A stretch of 63,348 nucleotides of DNA from Burkholderiales bacterium (lineage in GTDB: Bacteria > Pseudomonadota > Gammaproteobacteria > Burkholderiales > Burkholderiaceae_F): assembly GCA_020248785.1 (NCBI GenBank), contig JADCGX010000056.1, forward strand, positions 1-63,348, in the 5' to 3' direction. The notes below the pieces were generated by a model that was not told the DNA's origin, did no database searches, and was given only the letters and a program-made list of their open reading frames with translations. Within the stretch, counting starts at the first letter, position 1. Each line of letters starts with the position of its first letter. The translations under genes were made by a program, and so were the position numbers. Of the stretch, positions 1-10,643 are shown piece by piece.

Positions 1-264
1 CCCACCATCGTCGATGAACGGCAGCGCCATGCAAGGCGTCGATCTGGACTCGATCTGTCAAACGGGATGCGGCTTGCGCCGCTCACCACTGTCGCCGACG
101 ACCTGCGGACCATGCTCAGAAGCGGGCTCGCAACCGTGGCGTCGCAAACGCCACGGGCTCGCACCAATGACGTGTCGGTCATCCCGGCGCTGCCGTTCGC
201 CTTGTAGCGCAGCAGAACCGTCGTTTCTTCGCGAACGCCGGGCGCGGTCATGGGCCTGGGATGC
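1..264 (-). other. window-edge stretch without a recognised gene
   Basis: This stretch lies downstream of dnaB. A reverse-strand frame opens with ATG at 251 and stays open to the window edge (83 codons). Its first 25 or so codons have the GC-rich third positions of the neighbours, but later codons do not, and I recognise no family. It could be the start of a gene cut by the edge or a chance open frame. Confidence 0.3.
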
Positions 265-1653
265 TCAGAAGGGTGAGGCCGCCATGCCGCCACCCGCCAG
301 GTTGTCGAAGCGGGTGTTCGCGCCCGCAAAGCGCAGGTTCAGCCGGCCGGTCGGACCGTTACGTTGCTTCAGCACAAGCACCTCGGCCACGCCCTTTTCG
401 GTTGTGTCGGGGTTGTAGAACTCCTCTCGATACAGGGCGAAGATCACGTCGGCGTCCTGCTCGATGGCGCCCGATTCGCGCAGATCGCTCATGACGGGGC
501 GCTTGTCCGCGCGCTGCTCGACCGTGCGGTTGAGCTGCGACAGCGCGATAACTGGCACCTGCAGTTCCTTGGCCAGTGCCTTGAGCGAGCGGCTGATCTC
601 CGAGATTTCCGTTGCGCGGTTCTCGCCCTGCGTGGCACTGGACATTAGCTGCAGGTAGTCGATCACGATCAGGCCAAGCTTGCCGCAGGTGCGGGCCAGG
701 CGCCGCGCACGGGCACGCAGTTCGAGCGAGTTCAGCGCCGGCGTCTCGTCGATGTACATCGGCGCGTCATGCATCTTCTGGATGGCCGCGGTGAGCTTGG
801 GCCAGTCATCATCCTGCAGCCGTCCGGTACGCAGCCGCTGCTGATCGATGCGGCCGATCGAGCTCAGCATGCGCAGCGCCAGTTGCGGCGCGCCCATTTC
901 CATTGAGAACACCGCCACCGGCAGGCCCTGCTCGACCGCCACGTGCTCGCCGATGTTGACGGCGAACGTCGTCTTCCCCATCGACGGACGACCCGCGACG
1001 ATAATGAGGTCGCCTGGCTGAAGTCCCGAGGTCATCTTGTCGACATCGACAAAGCCCGTCGGCACGCCGGTCACGTCCGACGGATTGGCCCGCTCGAACA
1101 GCTCCTGGATGCGCCCGACGACCTGTGTCAGCAGCGGCTCGATCTCGACGAAGCCCTGCCGGCTGCGTGAGCCTTCCTCGGCAATCTGAAACACCTTGGA
1201 CTCGGCCTCGTCGAGCACGGTCTTGGTGTCCTTACCCTGCGGGTTGAGCGCGCTGGTGGCGATCTCGTCGCCCACGGAAACCAGGCGACGCAGCACCGAA
1301 CGGTCGCGCACGATCTCACTGTAGCGACGGATGTTTGCCGCCGACGGTGTGTTCTGCGCCAGAGTGCTTAGGTACGCGAGGCCGCCGACTTCATCGGCCT
1401 TGTCCGCGCTTTTCAGGGACTCGTAGACCGTGACCGCGTCGGCCGGTCGGTTGGCGTCGATCAGCCGCGCAACGTGCTGGAAGATGAGGCGGTGCTCGTG
1501 CCGATAAAAATCCTCGGCGCCGACCATGTCTGCCACCCGGTCCCAGGCAGCATTGTCGAGCAGCAGCCCGCCCAGGACGGACTGCTCTGCCTGGATCGAA
1601 TGCGGCGGGGTGCGGACGTTCAGGACTTCACGGTCCGCGACAGGCGAGTTCAT
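265..1653 (-). CDS. dnaB: replicative DNA helicase DnaB
   Basis: This is the hexameric 5'-3' helicase that unwinds DNA at the replication fork and recruits primase. The N-terminal helical domain covers about residues 15-120. The RecA-like motor carries Walker A GRPSMGKT at about 221-228, followed by the ATPase segment LIVIDYLQLM and the QLNRTVE region. The length of 462 aa is normal. I chose ATG at 1653 because GGAG lies 6 nt upstream; the frame stays open 16 codons further, but without a ribosome site. It is the last gene of rpsF-priB-rpsR-rplI-dnaB, 104 bp after rplI, so replication and ribosomal proteins may be co-transcribed. Confidence 0.97.
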   Translation of the reverse strand: MNSPVADREVLNVRTPPHSIQAEQSVLGGLLLDNAAWDRVADMVGAEDFYRHEHRLIFQHVARLIDANRPADAVTVYESLKSADKADEVGGLAYLSTLAQNTPSAANIRRYSEIVRDRSVLRRLVSVGDEIATSALNPQGKDTKTVLDEAESKVFQIAEEGSRSRQGFVEIEPLLTQVVGRIQELFERANPSDVTGVPTGFVDVDKMTSGLQPGDLIIVAGRPSMGKTTFAVNIGEHVAVEQGLPVAVFSMEMGAPQLALRMLSSIGRIDQQRLRTGRLQDDDWPKLTAAIQKMHDAPMYIDETPALNSLELRARARRLARTCGKLGLIVIDYLQLMSSATQGENRATEISEISRSLKALAKELQVPVIALSQLNRTVEQRADKRPVMSDLRESGAIEQDADVIFALYREEFYNPDTTEKGVAEVLVLKQRNGPTGRLNLRFAGANTRFDNLAGGGMAASPF

Positions 1654-1757
1654 CGGCCCTCCATTTGGGACGATGAGTGTATCGGCAGCAGGTCGGCGCA
1701 CGACACCGAGCGCGGACCGTTCCGCGCCGGTGCTTATTCCTCAAGGACTTAGGCTGC

Positions 1758-2210
1758 CTAGGCGGCCTCGCCGGCGACGTGAATGGTGATGTCCACAACC
1801 ACGTCGGTGTGCAGGCCAACCGACACGTGGTGCTCGCCCACCGTCTTCAGCGGCCCATTGGGCATGCGGATCTGGGCCTTCTCGACCTGAATGCCCTGCT
1901 TGCCCAGCGCTTCGGCGATGTCGAAGTTGGTGACCGAACCGAACAGGCGGCCGTCCACGCCAGCCTTTGCCGCTACCTTGAGCGATAGGCCATTCATTTT
2001 TTCGCCCAGAGCCTGCGCAGCCGACAGCTTCGCGGCCTGCGCCTTTTCGAGTTCCGCACGGCGGCCTTCGAACTCCTTGATCGCCGCCTCGGTGGCGCGA
2101 CGCGCCTTGCCCTGGGGGATCAGGTAATTGCGGGCATAGCCTTGCTTGACCTTGACCACATCGCCCAGGCCGCCCAGGTTGATCACTTTCTCGAGCAGGA
2201 TGACTTGCAT
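1758..2210 (-). CDS. rplI: 50S ribosomal protein L9
   Basis: L9 binds 23S rRNA at the base of the L1 stalk with its N-terminal domain and reaches across the ribosome through a long helix to its C-terminal domain. The N-terminus [13 protein letters not shown] with the glycine- and lysine-rich loop [13 protein letters not shown] is diagnostic. A charged connecting helix spans about residues 45-75. The 150 aa length is normal. GGGAG lies 6 nt before the ATG. It sits 17 bp after rpsR in the same operon. Confidence 0.97.
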   Translation of the reverse strand: MQVILLEKVINLGGLGDVVKVKQGYARNYLIPQGKARRATEAAIKEFEGRRAELEKAQAAKLSAAQALGEKMNGLSLKVAAKAGVDGRLFGSVTNFDIAEALGKQGIQVEKAQIRMPNGPLKTVGEHHVSVGLHTDVVVDITIHVAGEAA

Positions 2211-2227
2211 TGCGTTCTCCCTGGCGC

Positions 2228-2518
2228 TCAGTGGTTGTCGCTGTACGGCAGCAGCGCCAGGAAGCGGGCGCGCTTGATGGCCGTATCGAGCTGGCGCTGG
2301 TAGTGCGCCTTGGTGCCCGTCAGGCGGGCCGGCATGATCTTGCCGTTATCGGTGATGAAGTCGCGCAGCGTCTCAACATCTTTGTAGTCGATCTGCTCGA
2401 CGCCCTCAGCCGTAAAGCGGCAAAACTTCTTGCGCTTGAACAGCGCGTTTTGCTTGTCGCCGCGGCGACCGCCCTTGCCCTTGCCTTTGCCTTTTGCGCC
2501 AAAACGTCCGGTGGCCAT
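2228..2518 (-). CDS. rpsR: 30S ribosomal protein S18
   Basis: S18 is a small-subunit platform protein that pairs with S6. The basic, glycine-rich N-terminus (about 20 residues of G, K and R) is followed by the family core, with KKFCRF and the [10 protein letters not shown] segment, and ends in the RFLALLPY block typical of S18. Its 96 aa length is slightly above the E. coli protein because of the N-terminal tail. It starts one base after the priB stop codon, so the two are probably translationally coupled. Confidence 0.97.
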   Translation of the reverse strand: MATGRFGAKGKGKGKGGRRGDKQNALFKRKKFCRFTAEGVEQIDYKDVETLRDFITDNGKIMPARLTGTKAHYQRQLDTAIKRARFLALLPYSDNH

Positions 2519-2519
2519 T

Positions 2520-2819
2520 TCAAACTCCTGAAACTGGTGTGAATTCGGTGATGTGAATGCGAAGCCTGTTGCTGCGGTGGCTGGTCGTCGAGAGAAACCC
2601 GTCGAGGTCCAGTGCGCTACCGAGCGCCAGCCGTTCGAGCCGCTCTGCCACGCTGCCCGCCGCCACGGCCGCGAACTCGAAGGACAGCTGCCGTTCGAGT
2701 CCAGCCTCGATCACCGTACCGCTATAACGGCAGTGCGCTTCGCACACGGGCAGGCCCGCGGGGGTGTAGCGCAAGGCCGAGCGGCCGATGAGCGTGGCAG
2801 CCAGGCGAAGCCGATTCAA
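2520..2819 (-). CDS. priB: primosomal replication protein N (PriB)
   Basis: PriB is a single-stranded-DNA-binding OB-fold protein that works with PriA in replication restart. The 99 aa sequence fits: an N-terminal strand ending in [13 protein letters not shown], a central strand-rich part, and a C-terminal IHITEF strand. Its position between rpsF and rpsR is the conserved beta- and gammaproteobacterial location, which strengthens the call because PriB sequences diverge quickly. The gap to rpsF upstream is 15 bp. Confidence 0.9.
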   Translation of the reverse strand: MNRLRLAATLIGRSALRYTPAGLPVCEAHCRYSGTVIEAGLERQLSFEFAAVAAGSVAERLERLALGSALDLDGFLSTTSHRSNRLRIHITEFTPVSGV

Positions 2820-2834
2820 GCGTGGCCGCGGACC

Positions 2835-3224
2835 TTAGGCCGCGCCTGCCACCGGCACCGCCGGCGCCGCCTGCTCCGCCGCCGCTTTCTTGGCCTCTTC
2901 GCGCTCGACGACCTTCATCATCGGACTCGGCGTGGTCTCTGCCTTTGTCAGTCCGACGGTCAGATGGCGCAGTACCGCGTCGTTGTAGCGGAAGGCGTGC
3001 TCCAATTCATCCATCACCGGCTTGCCGCACTCGATGTTCATGAGCACGTAGTGCGCCTTGACGAGCTTGTCTATCGGGTAGGCCAGCTGACGGCGACCCC
3101 AGTCCTCAACGCGGTGGACCTTGCCGCCGCCGGTGGCAACAGTCGACTTGTAGCGATCAATCATCGCCGGCACCTGCTCGCTCTGGTCCGGATGGACGAT
3201 GAAACAGATTTCGTAGTGACGCAT
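2835..3224 (-). CDS. rpsF: 30S ribosomal protein S6
   Basis: S6 binds the central domain of 16S rRNA together with S18. The start [15 protein letters not shown] and the [15 protein letters not shown] block are family hallmarks. It has 129 aa with an alanine/glutamate-rich C-terminal tail. An open frame continues upstream, but ATG at 3224 has GGAG 6 nt before it and begins the conserved sequence. It is the first gene of its operon. The roughly 150 bp upstream contains a possible -10 box. Confidence 0.97.
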   Translation of the reverse strand: MRHYEICFIVHPDQSEQVPAMIDRYKSTVATGGGKVHRVEDWGRRQLAYPIDKLVKAHYVLMNIECGKPVMDELEHAFRYNDAVLRHLTVGLTKAETTPSPMMKVVEREEAKKAAAEQAAPAVPVAGAA

Positions 3225-3313
3225 GCACGCTCCTTCTGGGTTGCAGCTACCCCGGGTGCATCGCCCAATGGAGAATCGGGCGCGGGTGCAGCAAGGTGAA
3301 TGAAAAGCCCGCG

Positions 3314-3342
3314 ATTCTACCCCGACTCGTCGCCGATGAGAA
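3314..3342 (-). promoter_or_regulatory. possible sigma70 promoter of the rpsF operon
   Basis: On the minus strand TAGAAT (3314-3319) matches the -10 consensus in five of six positions, but the -35 candidate (TTCTCA, 17 bp upstream) is poor. It lies about 90 bp upstream of the rpsF start, in the only non-coding gap before this operon. Confidence 0.3.
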
Positions 3343-3375
3343 AGTTGGCGGACGACGCAAACGGAGAAGGCAGCC

Positions 3376-4113
3376 TCACAGCCCCAGCAGCTCCGGCACG
3401 GCCTTGGCTGCGGCAGCGCGGACGCAGACGTCCGCCAAGTCGTCGAGTTCGGTTGACTCGGGATTGACGACGATGACTTTGGCACCGGCGCCACGCGCCA
3501 GCGACGGCAGTCCCGCCGCGGGGTGCACGAGGCCCGACGTGCCGATGACCAGCATCACCGCACACGTGCGCACCGCCTGCTGCGCGGCACCCAGGACGGC
3601 AAGATCCAGACCCTCGCCAAACCACACGACGCTGGGCCGCAGCCAGCCGCCGCAGTTGCGGCACCGGGGCGGTGTTCCCGCCGGCAGCGCGGCCCCCGAC
3701 GTGAAGCGCGTCCCACAGCCATTGAAGCAGTGCGTGGCAAGGATGTTGCCGTGCAGTTCCAGGACGCCCTCACTGCCGGCCGCCGCATGCAGACCATCGA
3801 CGTTTTGTGTCGCGAGAACAAAGCGCTCGAAGCGTCCGTCCGACTGCGCGCGCGCGAGCGCAAGATGGCCAGCGTTCGGCCGGGCCTTGGCGATGAGCTC
3901 ACGGCGCCACGCATACCAGTTCCACACGAGTTCAGGGTCGGCGCGAAAGCCCTCGGGCGACGCCAGCGCGTACGGATCGAACTGCGCCCACAGTCCGGTC
4001 CGCGCATCGCGGAACGTCGGCACGCCACTTTCAGCCGACATGCCCGCCCCGGTCAGCGCCATCAGCGACCGCGCTTGCCGAAGCAGCGTGGCCGCCCGCT
4101 GCAAGTCCGTCAC
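3376..4113 (-). CDS. cobB: NAD-dependent protein deacylase (sirtuin, CobB/SIRT5-like)
   Basis: Sirtuins remove acyl groups from lysines using NAD+. Visible motifs (GTG start = residue 1): [14 protein letters not shown] at 22-35 for NAD binding, TQNVDGLH at 102-109, catalytic His at 121 and a zinc knuckle of four cysteines (129, 133, 151, 154). Tyr67 and Arg70 (YAWR) match the Y-x-x-R pair that lets SIRT5 and CobB accept succinyl- or malonyl-lysine, so desuccinylase activity is likely by family knowledge. The GTG at 4113 overlaps the stop of the upstream alkane hydroxylase gene by 4 bp (GTGA), which argues for coupling; an in-frame start at 4152 would overlap it by 43 bp. Length is 245 aa. Confidence 0.88.
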   Translation of the reverse strand: MTDLQRAATLLRQARSLMALTGAGMSAESGVPTFRDARTGLWAQFDPYALASPEGFRADPELVWNWYAWRRELIAKARPNAGHLALARAQSDGRFERFVLATQNVDGLHAAAGSEGVLELHGNILATHCFNGCGTRFTSGAALPAGTPPRCRNCGGWLRPSVVWFGEGLDLAVLGAAQQAVRTCAVMLVIGTSGLVHPAAGLPSLARGAGAKVIVVNPESTELDDLADVCVRAAAAKAVPELLGL

Positions 4114-5150
4114 GCGGCCTGCGGCAAGCGGCGATGCATCACGCGAAACCACAGCGGCGGCACCAGCGCAACAAGCAGCATGGTTGGATAGCCGGCGGGT
4201 AGCTGCGGCGCCTGTGGCATCGAGCGCAGTGCCTCGAACGGCCGCGCGACGTGAGCGTGATGATCCGAATGCAACTGCAGGTTGAACAGCAGCCAGTTAC
4301 TCACCGGAAAGTCGGCGTTCCATGAGTGTTCGGGCCGCACCGGCTCATAGCGCCCGGTGACCTGGCGTTTGCGCCGCAACCCATAGTGCTCCATGTAATT
4401 GGTGATCTCGAGCAACACAACGGCCACAGCGGCCTGGGTGAGCGCGAATAGCAGAGACGACTTGCCGCCGATTGCAAACGCGGCCGCAGCGAGCGCGATC
4501 GACAGCGCGCTGCCTGAAAGCACCCAGTTTGACGGGTGCCATGCCGATCGGCCGCGGGTTTGAAGGCGCATGCACTCCAGGCGCCACGCATGTGCAAAGC
4601 TGCCAACGACCGAGCGGAGGATGAAGCGGTACACGTCCATGCCGGCCGGCGCGCTCGCGGGATCGTCCGGTGTTGCCACGCGGACATGGTGACCGCGGTT
4701 GTGCTCGACGTAAAAGTGGCCATAGCCCACGGTCACGAGCAGCAGGCGCGAGGCCCAGCGGTCAACACGGTGGGGTCGATGCCCAAGTTCATGCGCGACC
4801 GTGATGCCAACACCGCCCGTGGCGACACCAACGGACAGTGTGAACCACAGCAGATCCCCCACCGACAGTGTCGGGGCGATGCGCACGCCGACGCCAAGCA
4901 GCAGGAGTTGCAGCGGCACCTGCAGGCGGGGCAGCCACCGGGCGAAGCGGGGCTCCAGGCGGTGTCCAGCGGATGCAAGGCACGGGGGGCCGACCCAGGC
5001 ATCCAGCAGCGGGATGAGCGCAAAGGTCACGATGAGCGGCATCCACGGCAGACCCAGGGCCAGGGATGGCAGGGACATCAGCGTGAATAGCGCCAGGACG
5101 ATCGCGGCGATGACGAACAGGAGCATGTGTCCATCGTGACCCTCTGGCAC
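4110..5150 (-). CDS. alkB: AlkB-type alkane 1-monooxygenase (membrane di-iron hydroxylase)
   Basis: This is an integral-membrane fatty acid desaturase/hydroxylase superfamily protein. All AlkB histidine boxes are visible: HELGH at 120-124, EHNRGHH at 149-155 followed by VATPDDPA, LQLHSDHHA at about 291-299, plus the AlkB signature NYMEHYGLRR at 251-260. Hydrophobic segments lie at about 8-30, 36-55, 75-95, 100-118 and 215-250. Family members hydroxylate terminal carbons of alkanes using electrons from rubredoxin. At 346 aa it is shorter than typical AlkB (about 400), with no fused or adjacent rubredoxin in the window. The start is uncertain: GTG at 5150 or ATG at 5126, neither with a good ribosome site. 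The substrate cannot be read from the sequence. Confidence 0.85.
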   Translation of the reverse strand: MPEGHDGHMLLFVIAAIVLALFTLMSLPSLALGLPWMPLIVTFALIPLLDAWVGPPCLASAGHRLEPRFARWLPRLQVPLQLLLLGVGVRIAPTLSVGDLLWFTLSVGVATGGVGITVAHELGHRPHRVDRWASRLLLVTVGYGHFYVEHNRGHHVRVATPDDPASAPAGMDVYRFILRSVVGSFAHAWRLECMRLQTRGRSAWHPSNWVLSGSALSIALAAAAFAIGGKSSLLFALTQAAVAVVLLEITNYMEHYGLRRKRQVTGRYEPVRPEHSWNADFPVSNWLLFNLQLHSDHHAHVARPFEALRSMPQAPQLPAGYPTMLLVALVPPLWFRVMHRRLPQAA

Positions 5151-5188
5151 GGTGCGCGCAAGACCTCGTCATTCGTCGGAACGCAGCG

Positions 5189-6055
5189 TCAGGACACGGC
5201 TCCCGGCGTCGCGGGACTCGCCCGGGGCGCCGTCGCCGCGGCCGCGGCCTTAGCCGCCCGCTGGCGCTGCGTCTCGAACAGACACACTCCCGTGGCGACC
5301 GACACGTTGAGGCTCTCCACCTGCCCGTGCATTGGAACGTGGGCGAGGAAATCGCAGCGCTCGCGCGTGAGGCGCCGCATGCCCTCGCCTTCGGCCCCGA
5401 GCACCCAGGCCAGCGGCCCGGTCAGGTCCAGCTCGTACACCGAGCGCTCCGACTCGCCCGCCGCCCCCGCGATCCAGACGCCAGCTTGCTTCAGGTCGTC
5501 CATCGCCCGCGCCAGGTTGGTCACTGCCACCAGCGGCGTGCTGTCTGCGGCACCTGCGGCGGCCTTTGCGACCAACGGCGACATCGTGGCCGAGCGGTCG
5601 CGCGGCACGATCACGGCGGTCGCTCCCGCCGCATCGGCGGTGCGCAGACAGGCGCCGAGGTTGCGCGGGTCAGTCACGCCGTCGAGCAGCAGGAACAGGG
5701 TCGTGGGCTCGATACGATGCAGCAGGTCATCGAAGTCCACCGAGGCCGGGGTCGGCGTTGCGCAAAGCGCGACCACGCCCTGGTGGGGCACGACCCCCGC
5801 CAGCCCCTGCAGCCGGCGCGCGTCGGCCGCGACGATGCGCACGCCCGCGTCTTCGGCGCGGGCCAGAAGCTGTCGCATCCGGCCGTCGTGCCGCTCGCGG
5901 TCGACACACAGGGCTGCAATGGAACCTGGCGCGTGCTTGAGCCGGCCCGCCACGGCATGAAAACCGGCGAGCACCTGCTGCCCAGGGTGCGCGCTTAGAG
6001 CAGCGTCGGGCCGCGCGTTTCGCGCTGCGCCCTTGGGGCGGCCGGACGGACTCAT
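5189..6055 (-). CDS. rlmB: 23S rRNA (guanosine-2'-O-)-methyltransferase RlmB
   Basis: A SPOUT (SpoU/TrmH) methyltransferase that modifies G2251 in the peptidyl-transferase loop of 23S rRNA. The N-terminal substrate-binding domain begins at VLAGFHAV (about residue 28). The knot domain shows the LLLDGVTDPRNLGACLRTA, WVLGAEGEGM and VESLNVSVATGV motifs. The start is uncertain: ATG at 6055 gives 288 aa but has no clear ribosome site, and the first 20 residues are encoded partly by one copy of a short direct repeat (6027-6041). A GTG just before LAGFHAV is an alternative. It follows rnr, as in many proteobacteria. Confidence 0.93.
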   Translation of the reverse strand: MSPSGRPKGAARNARPDAALSAHPGQQVLAGFHAVAGRLKHAPGSIAALCVDRERHDGRMRQLLARAEDAGVRIVAADARRLQGLAGVVPHQGVVALCATPTPASVDFDDLLHRIEPTTLFLLLDGVTDPRNLGACLRTADAAGATAVIVPRDRSATMSPLVAKAAAGAADSTPLVAVTNLARAMDDLKQAGVWIAGAAGESERSVYELDLTGPLAWVLGAEGEGMRRLTRERCDFLAHVPMHGQVESLNVSVATGVCLFETQRQRAAKAAAAATAPRASPATPGAVS

Positions 6056-6101
6056 GGACAGCTTCGGCGCAGCATGCTCAGCGATGCGCCCTTGGGGCGG
6101 C
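6027..6101. repeat. paired 15-bp direct repeat at the rnr/rlmB junction
   Basis: GCGCCCTTGGGGCGG occurs exactly at 6027-6041 and 6086-6100, 59 bp apart. The similarity extends weakly about 15 bp to the right of each copy. Each copy is close to a palindrome (CGCCC..GGGGCG). A shorter relative, CGCCCTGGGGCGG, lies just after tgt near 58785. This looks like a small dispersed palindromic element. Confidence 0.5.
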
Positions 6102-6110
6102 TCAGCGGCC

Positions 6111-8534
6111 TCACGCGGAGCCCCGCCGACGAGCCCGCCGCAGGCGTGCGCCCGCGAGGCTGCTGCCTGCTGGTGCAGCGCGCGACTTGTCGCGCTGGTC
6201 TCCGCTGTGCGACTTGCGCGCCTGCACCTTGGCCGTGCGTGCCTTGCGCTCCTCGACGCTCTCGCCCTTCTTCTTGGCCCGCTTTGCAACGGGCGCGTCG
6301 GCGGCGGCGAGCAGGCTGCGCCTGTCGATGCCCTTGACCAGCCTGAAATCGATGCGTCGCGCCTCCAGGTCAACGCGGGACACCTGCACGGTGACGCGGT
6401 CGGCCAGCCGGTAGCGTATGCCGGTGCGTTCACCGCGCAACTCGTGCAAGGGCTCGTTGTAGGTGAAGTACTCCGAGCCGAGCTCGGACACATGCACCAG
6501 GCCTTCCACGAACAGATCATCGAGCACGACGAAGATGCCGAAGGGCACGACGCTGGCGATGGTGCCGCTGAAGGTCTCGCCCACGCGCTCGCGCATGTAG
6601 TAGCCCTTCAGCCACGCCTCGACATCGCGCGAGGCGTCGTCGGCCCGCCGCTCGTTGGCCGAGCAGATCAGGCCAAGCTTCTCCCATGCGGCGAGGGCCG
6701 TGCCGGCCTTGGCGGGCTTGTGCCGCGGCTCGGCGCGACCGCGGTTGCTCTTGAGCGGGATCGGCTGCTCGGCATTTAGCGCAGGGATGTACTGGGTCTT
6801 GGCCAGCACCGCCTTGATCGACCGATGCACCAGCAGGTCCGGATAGCGGCGGATCGGCGAGGTGAAGTGCGTGTAGCCGCCATAGGCGAGGCCAAAGTGC
6901 CCCATGTTGTGAGGGCTGTATACCGCCTGCTGCATTGAGCGCAGCAGCACGGTCTGGAGCAGCTGCTGGTCCGGCCGGCCCGCGATCTTGCGCACCAGAG
7001 CGGCGTAGTCGTTGGGGGTGGGCACATCACCGCCATCGAGTTGCAGGCCGAGGGTCTTGAGCAGCGTGTGCAGGTTGGCCAGGCGCTCCGGCGTCGGCCC
7101 CTCGTGGATGCGGTACAGCGACGGATGCTTGTGGCGCTCGAGCAGGTCGGCAGCGCACACGTTGGCCGCCAGCATGCACTCCTCGATCAGCTTGTGCGCG
7201 TCGTTGCGCGTGCGCGGAACGATCTTCTCGATGCGGCCGTTGGGGTCGCACACGATGTAGGTCTCGGTGGTCTCAAGCTCCAGCGCGCCGCGCCGACCGC
7301 GCGACTTGGCGAGGATCCGGTACAAGTCGTGCAGGTGATTCAGCTGCGGCAGCAGGTGCGCCAGCCGCTGCACCGACTTGCTGTTGGGCACCGACAGCGC
7401 CTCCCATACCTCGGTGTAGGTCAGGCGCGCGTGCGAGTGCATGACCGCCGGGTAGAACTGGTACGCCATCACCTCGCCTTTCTGGTTGATCACCATGTCG
7501 GCGACCATCACCAGGCGGTCGACGTCCGGATTCAGTGAGCACAGCCCGTTGCTAAGCTTCTCGGGCAGCATCGGGATCACTCGCCGCGGGAAGTACACCG
7601 ACGTCGAGCGCAGCTGCGCCTCGGCATCGATTGCATCGCCCGGACACACGTAGTGGCTGACGTCCGCGATGGCGACGAGCAGGCGCCACTTGCGCCGCTT
7701 GGCATCCATCGGCTCGGCGTACACCGCGTCGTCGAAGTCGCGCGCGTCCTCGCCATCGATGGTGACCAGCGGCACATCGCGCAGATCGACCCGGTGCACC
7801 AGGTCTTCGACGCGCACGGCGTCGGGCAGCCGGGCCGCCAGCGCGAGCGTCTCGGCCGGAAACTCGTGCGGCACGGCGAACTTGCGCACCGCGATCTCGA
7901 TTTCCATGCCCGGATCGTCGATCGCGCCCAGCACCTCGATCACGCGGCCCACCGGCTGCACGTGGCGCTGCGGCTGCTGCACGATCTCGACCACCACCAC
8001 CTGGCCGTGCTCGGCGCTCAGCGCCGCCCCGGGCGGCACCAGAATGTCGTGCTGGATCCGCTGGTCCTCTGGCACGACAATGGTCGCGCCGCGCTCGTTC
8101 AGAAACCGCCCAACCAACTTGTTGGTCCGATGCTCGATGACCTCGACGATCTCGCCTTCCTGGCGGCCACGTCGGTCGAGGCCCGCCGGGCGCGCGAGCA
8201 CCCGGTCGCCATGCAGCACCTTGGACATTTCATGCTCAGGCAGCATGAGATCCGGGCCGCCATCGTCGCGCAGCAAGAACCCGAAGCCATCGCGATGGCC
8301 TTGAACCTGCCCGGAAATGAGATTGGCGCGGGCGGCCACCAGCAACAGGCCGGTGCGATTGCGCACGATCATGCCAGCGCGCTCGAGCTCCACGAGCTCG
8401 GCGTCGAAGGCGGTGCGCTGCGCATCAGCGACGCCATGTCGCTCGGCGAGTTCCTGGGGTGTCAATGGAGAGCGTGCGGCGGTCAATGCGGACAGCAGCA
8501 CATCGCTCCAGGCTTCTTTCTTGTTGTTGGGCAA
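6111..8534 (-). CDS. rnr: ribonuclease R
   Basis: This is a processive 3'-5' exoribonuclease that degrades structured RNA. Domains in order: N-terminal helix-turn-helix-like region (10-60), cold-shock domains (about 70-220), the RNB catalytic domain with the metal-binding segment TIDGEDARDFDD at 258-269, an S1 domain near residues 650-735 (GETFSGTIASVVPFGIFV), and a basic Lys/Arg-rich tail of about 70 residues typical of RNase R and important for structured RNA. Length 807 aa. The apparent start is TTG at 8534, with AGGA 12 nt upstream; no ATG is available before residue 55. It is co-oriented with rlmB. Confidence 0.95.
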   Translation of the reverse strand: MPNNKKEAWSDVLLSALTAARSPLTPQELAERHGVADAQRTAFDAELVELERAGMIVRNRTGLLLVAARANLISGQVQGHRDGFGFLLRDDGGPDLMLPEHEMSKVLHGDRVLARPAGLDRRGRQEGEIVEVIEHRTNKLVGRFLNERGATIVVPEDQRIQHDILVPPGAALSAEHGQVVVVEIVQQPQRHVQPVGRVIEVLGAIDDPGMEIEIAVRKFAVPHEFPAETLALAARLPDAVRVEDLVHRVDLRDVPLVTIDGEDARDFDDAVYAEPMDAKRRKWRLLVAIADVSHYVCPGDAIDAEAQLRSTSVYFPRRVIPMLPEKLSNGLCSLNPDVDRLVMVADMVINQKGEVMAYQFYPAVMHSHARLTYTEVWEALSVPNSKSVQRLAHLLPQLNHLHDLYRILAKSRGRRGALELETTETYIVCDPNGRIEKIVPRTRNDAHKLIEECMLAANVCAADLLERHKHPSLYRIHEGPTPERLANLHTLLKTLGLQLDGGDVPTPNDYAALVRKIAGRPDQQLLQTVLLRSMQQAVYSPHNMGHFGLAYGGYTHFTSPIRRYPDLLVHRSIKAVLAKTQYIPALNAEQPIPLKSNRGRAEPRHKPAKAGTALAAWEKLGLICSANERRADDASRDVEAWLKGYYMRERVGETFSGTIASVVPFGIFVVLDDLFVEGLVHVSELGSEYFTYNEPLHELRGERTGIRYRLADRVTVQVSRVDLEARRIDFRLVKGIDRRSLLAAADAPVAKRAKKKGESVEERKARTAKVQARKSHSGDQRDKSRAAPAGSSLAGARLRRARRRGSA

Positions 8535-8570
8535 ACGATTCTTTCTTCCTCAATGGGCCAGAAGTGTCAT

Positions 8571-8598
8571 TTGACAGGCAAGGGCCGCCAATTACAAT
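8571..8598 (+). promoter_or_regulatory. sigma70 promoter of tRNA-Leu(CAG)
   Basis: TTGACA at 8571-8576 is a perfect -35 box, followed by a 16-bp spacer and TACAAT at 8593-8598. It lies about 50 bp before the tRNA gene, placing the transcription start near 8605. Confidence 0.7.
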
Positions 8599-8647
8599 CC
8601 GCGCCCTCGCACTTTGAACTCGAAGAGTTGGACTGTGGCGGGCACCT

Positions 8648-8732
<85 letters not shown>

Positions 8733-8739
8733 GCATTCT

Positions 8740-8783
8740 AAAGAGCCAGTCGCGTCGCGAGTTTCGGCTGGCTCTTTTCTTTT
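8740..8783 (+). terminator. Rho-independent terminator after tRNA-Leu(CAG)
   Basis: The 10-bp stem AAAGAGCCAG/CTGGCTCTTT (8740-8749 with 8768-8777) is followed by TCTTTT. It ends the tRNA transcript just before the 3' end of the convergent phosphoribosyltransferase gene. Confidence 0.85.
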
Positions 8784-8799
8784 CCGCCCCAAGGTCGTC

Positions 8800-10643
<1,844 letters not shown>

